Assembly (NCBI GenBank): GCA_024743175.1
Contig: JANSXA010000012.1
Coordinates: forward strand, 62,001 to 126,000
Source of the DNA: Pseudomonadaceae bacterium
Lineage (GTDB): Bacteria; Pseudomonadota; Gammaproteobacteria; Pseudomonadales; Azotimanducaceae
Direction of reading: 5' to 3'
DNA: 64,000 nucleotides
Shown here in pieces: positions 62,963-64,000 of this stretch (positions are counted from its first letter, which is position 1; each line of letters opens with the position of its first letter). The notes beneath the pieces are model-generated. The model worked only from the letters and a program-made list of their open reading frames with translations, was not told the DNA's origin and did not search any database. Made by a program: the position numbers and the translations under genes.

Positions 62963-64000
62963 ATGGAATTTGTTTTAGGTCAGCGTTGGGTCAGCCAAAC
63001 CGAATCTGAGTTGGGTTTGGGCATTGTAGTTGGTGTCGAAGGACGACATGTCACACTGCGTTTTCCTGTTGCCGAAGAAGACCGTGTTTATGCGCTGAAC
63101 AACGCGCCGCTGGCCCGCATCGTTTATGCCGTTGGCGAGGTTGTGCACACCGCAGAGCAAGCGCCGGTGACCGTTGAGCAGGTCGAGAGCCTTGATGGTT
63201 TACTGCTGTACACGGGTCGTGATGAAAACGATCAGGTTGTGCGGCTGCCTGAGACGCAGATTTCCGGTGTTGTGCAGCTCAGCTCCCCGAAACAGCGTTT
63301 GCTGAGCGGGCAGTTTGATAAATCAGATCAATATGTCCTGCGTGTCGCCAGCCTGGTGCATCAGCATGAGCTGCAGAGCTCACCCGCACGGGGTTTGTTA
63401 GGTCCCCGGACCTCGTTACTGCCCCACCAGATTTATATTGCCCAGGAAGTGGCGCAACGCTACGCACCGCGTGTACTGCTGGCGGATGAAGTGGGTCTGG
63501 GTAAGACCATTGAAGCGGGCATGATCATGCATCACCAGCTGCAAAGCGGCCTGGCAACCCGTATTCTGATTGTTGTGCCTGATGCCCTGTTACACCAGTG
63601 GCTGGTTGAGATGCTGCGCAAGTTTGGCCTGCGTTTTTCTCTGTTTGACGCGCCGCGCCTGCAGGCACTGCTCGACAGTGAAGAAGGCAACCCTTTTGAA
63701 ACAGAACAACTGGTGCTGTGCGGGTTGAGCACTTTGACTTCAGATGCCCAGGTCACCGATTTTGCCATAGAGGCTGGCTGGGACATGCTTGTGGTTGATG
63801 AAGCCCATCATCTGCAGTGGCAACCTGACAACCCCAGCGTTGAATATCAGACGATTGCGGACCTGGCCCAGGTCTGTCCGGGTCTGCTCCTGCTCACTGC
63901 AACCCCAGAACAACTCGGTATTGAAAGTCACTATGCGCGATTGCGTCTGTTAGATCCGTCGCGCTTTGCTGATATGCAGGCGTTTATCGAAGAACAGGCG
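62963..64000 (+). CDS. rapA: RNA polymerase-associated ATP-dependent helicase RapA (3' end outside the window)
   Basis: The frame is open to the last base, giving 346 residues. The protein begins MEFVLGQRWVSQTESELGLG, the RapA N-terminal (Tudor-like) domain, then the Swi2/Snf2 ATPase domain: Walker A VLLADEVGLGKTIEAG and the DEAH box VVDEAHHLQ, with ILIVVPDALLHQW between. RapA binds core RNA polymerase and helps recycle it after transcription. The helicase C-terminal domain lies beyond the window. The ATG at 62963 has no strong ribosome-binding site but the family start is unambiguous. Confidence 0.96.
   Translation, partial: MEFVLGQRWVSQTESELGLGIVVGVEGRHVTLRFPVAEEDRVYALNNAPLARIVYAVGEVVHTAEQAPVTVEQVESLDGLLLYTGRDENDQVVRLPETQISGVVQLSSPKQRLLSGQFDKSDQYVLRVASLVHQHELQSSPARGLLGPRTSLLPHQIYIAQEVAQRYAPRVLLADEVGLGKTIEAGMIMHHQLQSGLATRILIVVPDALLHQWLVEMLRKFGLRFSLFDAPRLQALLDSEEGNPFETEQLVLCGLSTLTSDAQVTDFAIEAGWDMLVVDEAHHLQWQPDNPSVEYQTIADLAQVCPGLLLLTATPEQLGIESHYARLRLLDPSRFADMQAFIEEQA

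Overview
The window is a gene-dense stretch of bacterial chromosome, about 55% GC by eye and carrying about 63 protein genes. Gene content points to a free-living, probably marine gammaproteobacterium: the 3' end of ligA, cysS, asnS, lipA, hisI, gloB, tesB and the 5' part of rapA, set among many acyl-CoA genes (three acyl-CoA dehydrogenases, three crotonases, two type III CoA-transferases, two or more acyl-CoA thioesterases, four short-chain dehydrogenases). No transposase, integrase, phage gene, CRISPR array, tRNA or rRNA was seen. The lineage is an inference from gene content only.

Layout. 0-9 kb: ligA end, an SLT-type lipoprotein, a minus-strand operon (crotonase, alpha/beta hydrolase, DUF169, nitroreductase), then an ETFB-lysine-methyltransferase-like gene, an orphan acyl-CoA dehydrogenase and a thioesterase. 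8-14 kb: an MFS sugar-type transporter, a GtrA protein, and a cell-envelope module (PpiC foldase, HupE/UreJ membrane protein, beta-helix lipoprotein, SO2930-type diheme cytochrome). 14-17 kb: a paired acyl-CoA dehydrogenase operon with an SDR. 17-32 kb: transporters, NUDIX, peroxiredoxin, LOG, TesB, GloB, RarD, SPOR and HNH genes, then an operon of aminopeptidase, hisI, cysS, an FAD protein and an M20 peptidase. 32-40 kb: gamma-glutamyltransferase-like gene, an esterase bracketed by structured repeats, lipA, and a D-aminoacylase-like gene behind two tiny genes. 40-51 kb: heterodimeric ABC exporter, asnS, DUF3014, GNAT, flavodoxin, threonine dehydratase, crotonase, CMD and SDR. 51-64 kb: membrane protein, crotonase, FAXC-like GST, kinase-like and methyltransferase genes, fatty-acid desaturase, D-2-hydroxyacid dehydrogenase with a DUF3604 lipoprotein, CoA-transferase pair, SMP-30 lactonase, PhyH oxygenase, rapA.

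The genome is tightly packed. Of 15 convergent gene pairs, seven overlap at their 3' ends and seven are separated by no more than 53 bp. The exception is the 390-bp gap between the esterase (ends 35838) and lipA (ends 36229), which holds two copies, in inverted orientation, of a complex structured repeat. Each copy has a long perfect or near-perfect outer stem enclosing two hairpins with ATCCNT loops, and one inner stem shows a compensatory base-pair change between copies. A shrunken copy of the same composite lies upstream of the esterase.

Other items for follow-up are the envelope module at 10-14 kb, catalytic-residue losses in acyl-CoA dehydrogenase and CoA-transferase subunits that suggest heteromeric enzymes, and the two uncharacterised small genes ahead of the D-aminoacylase.
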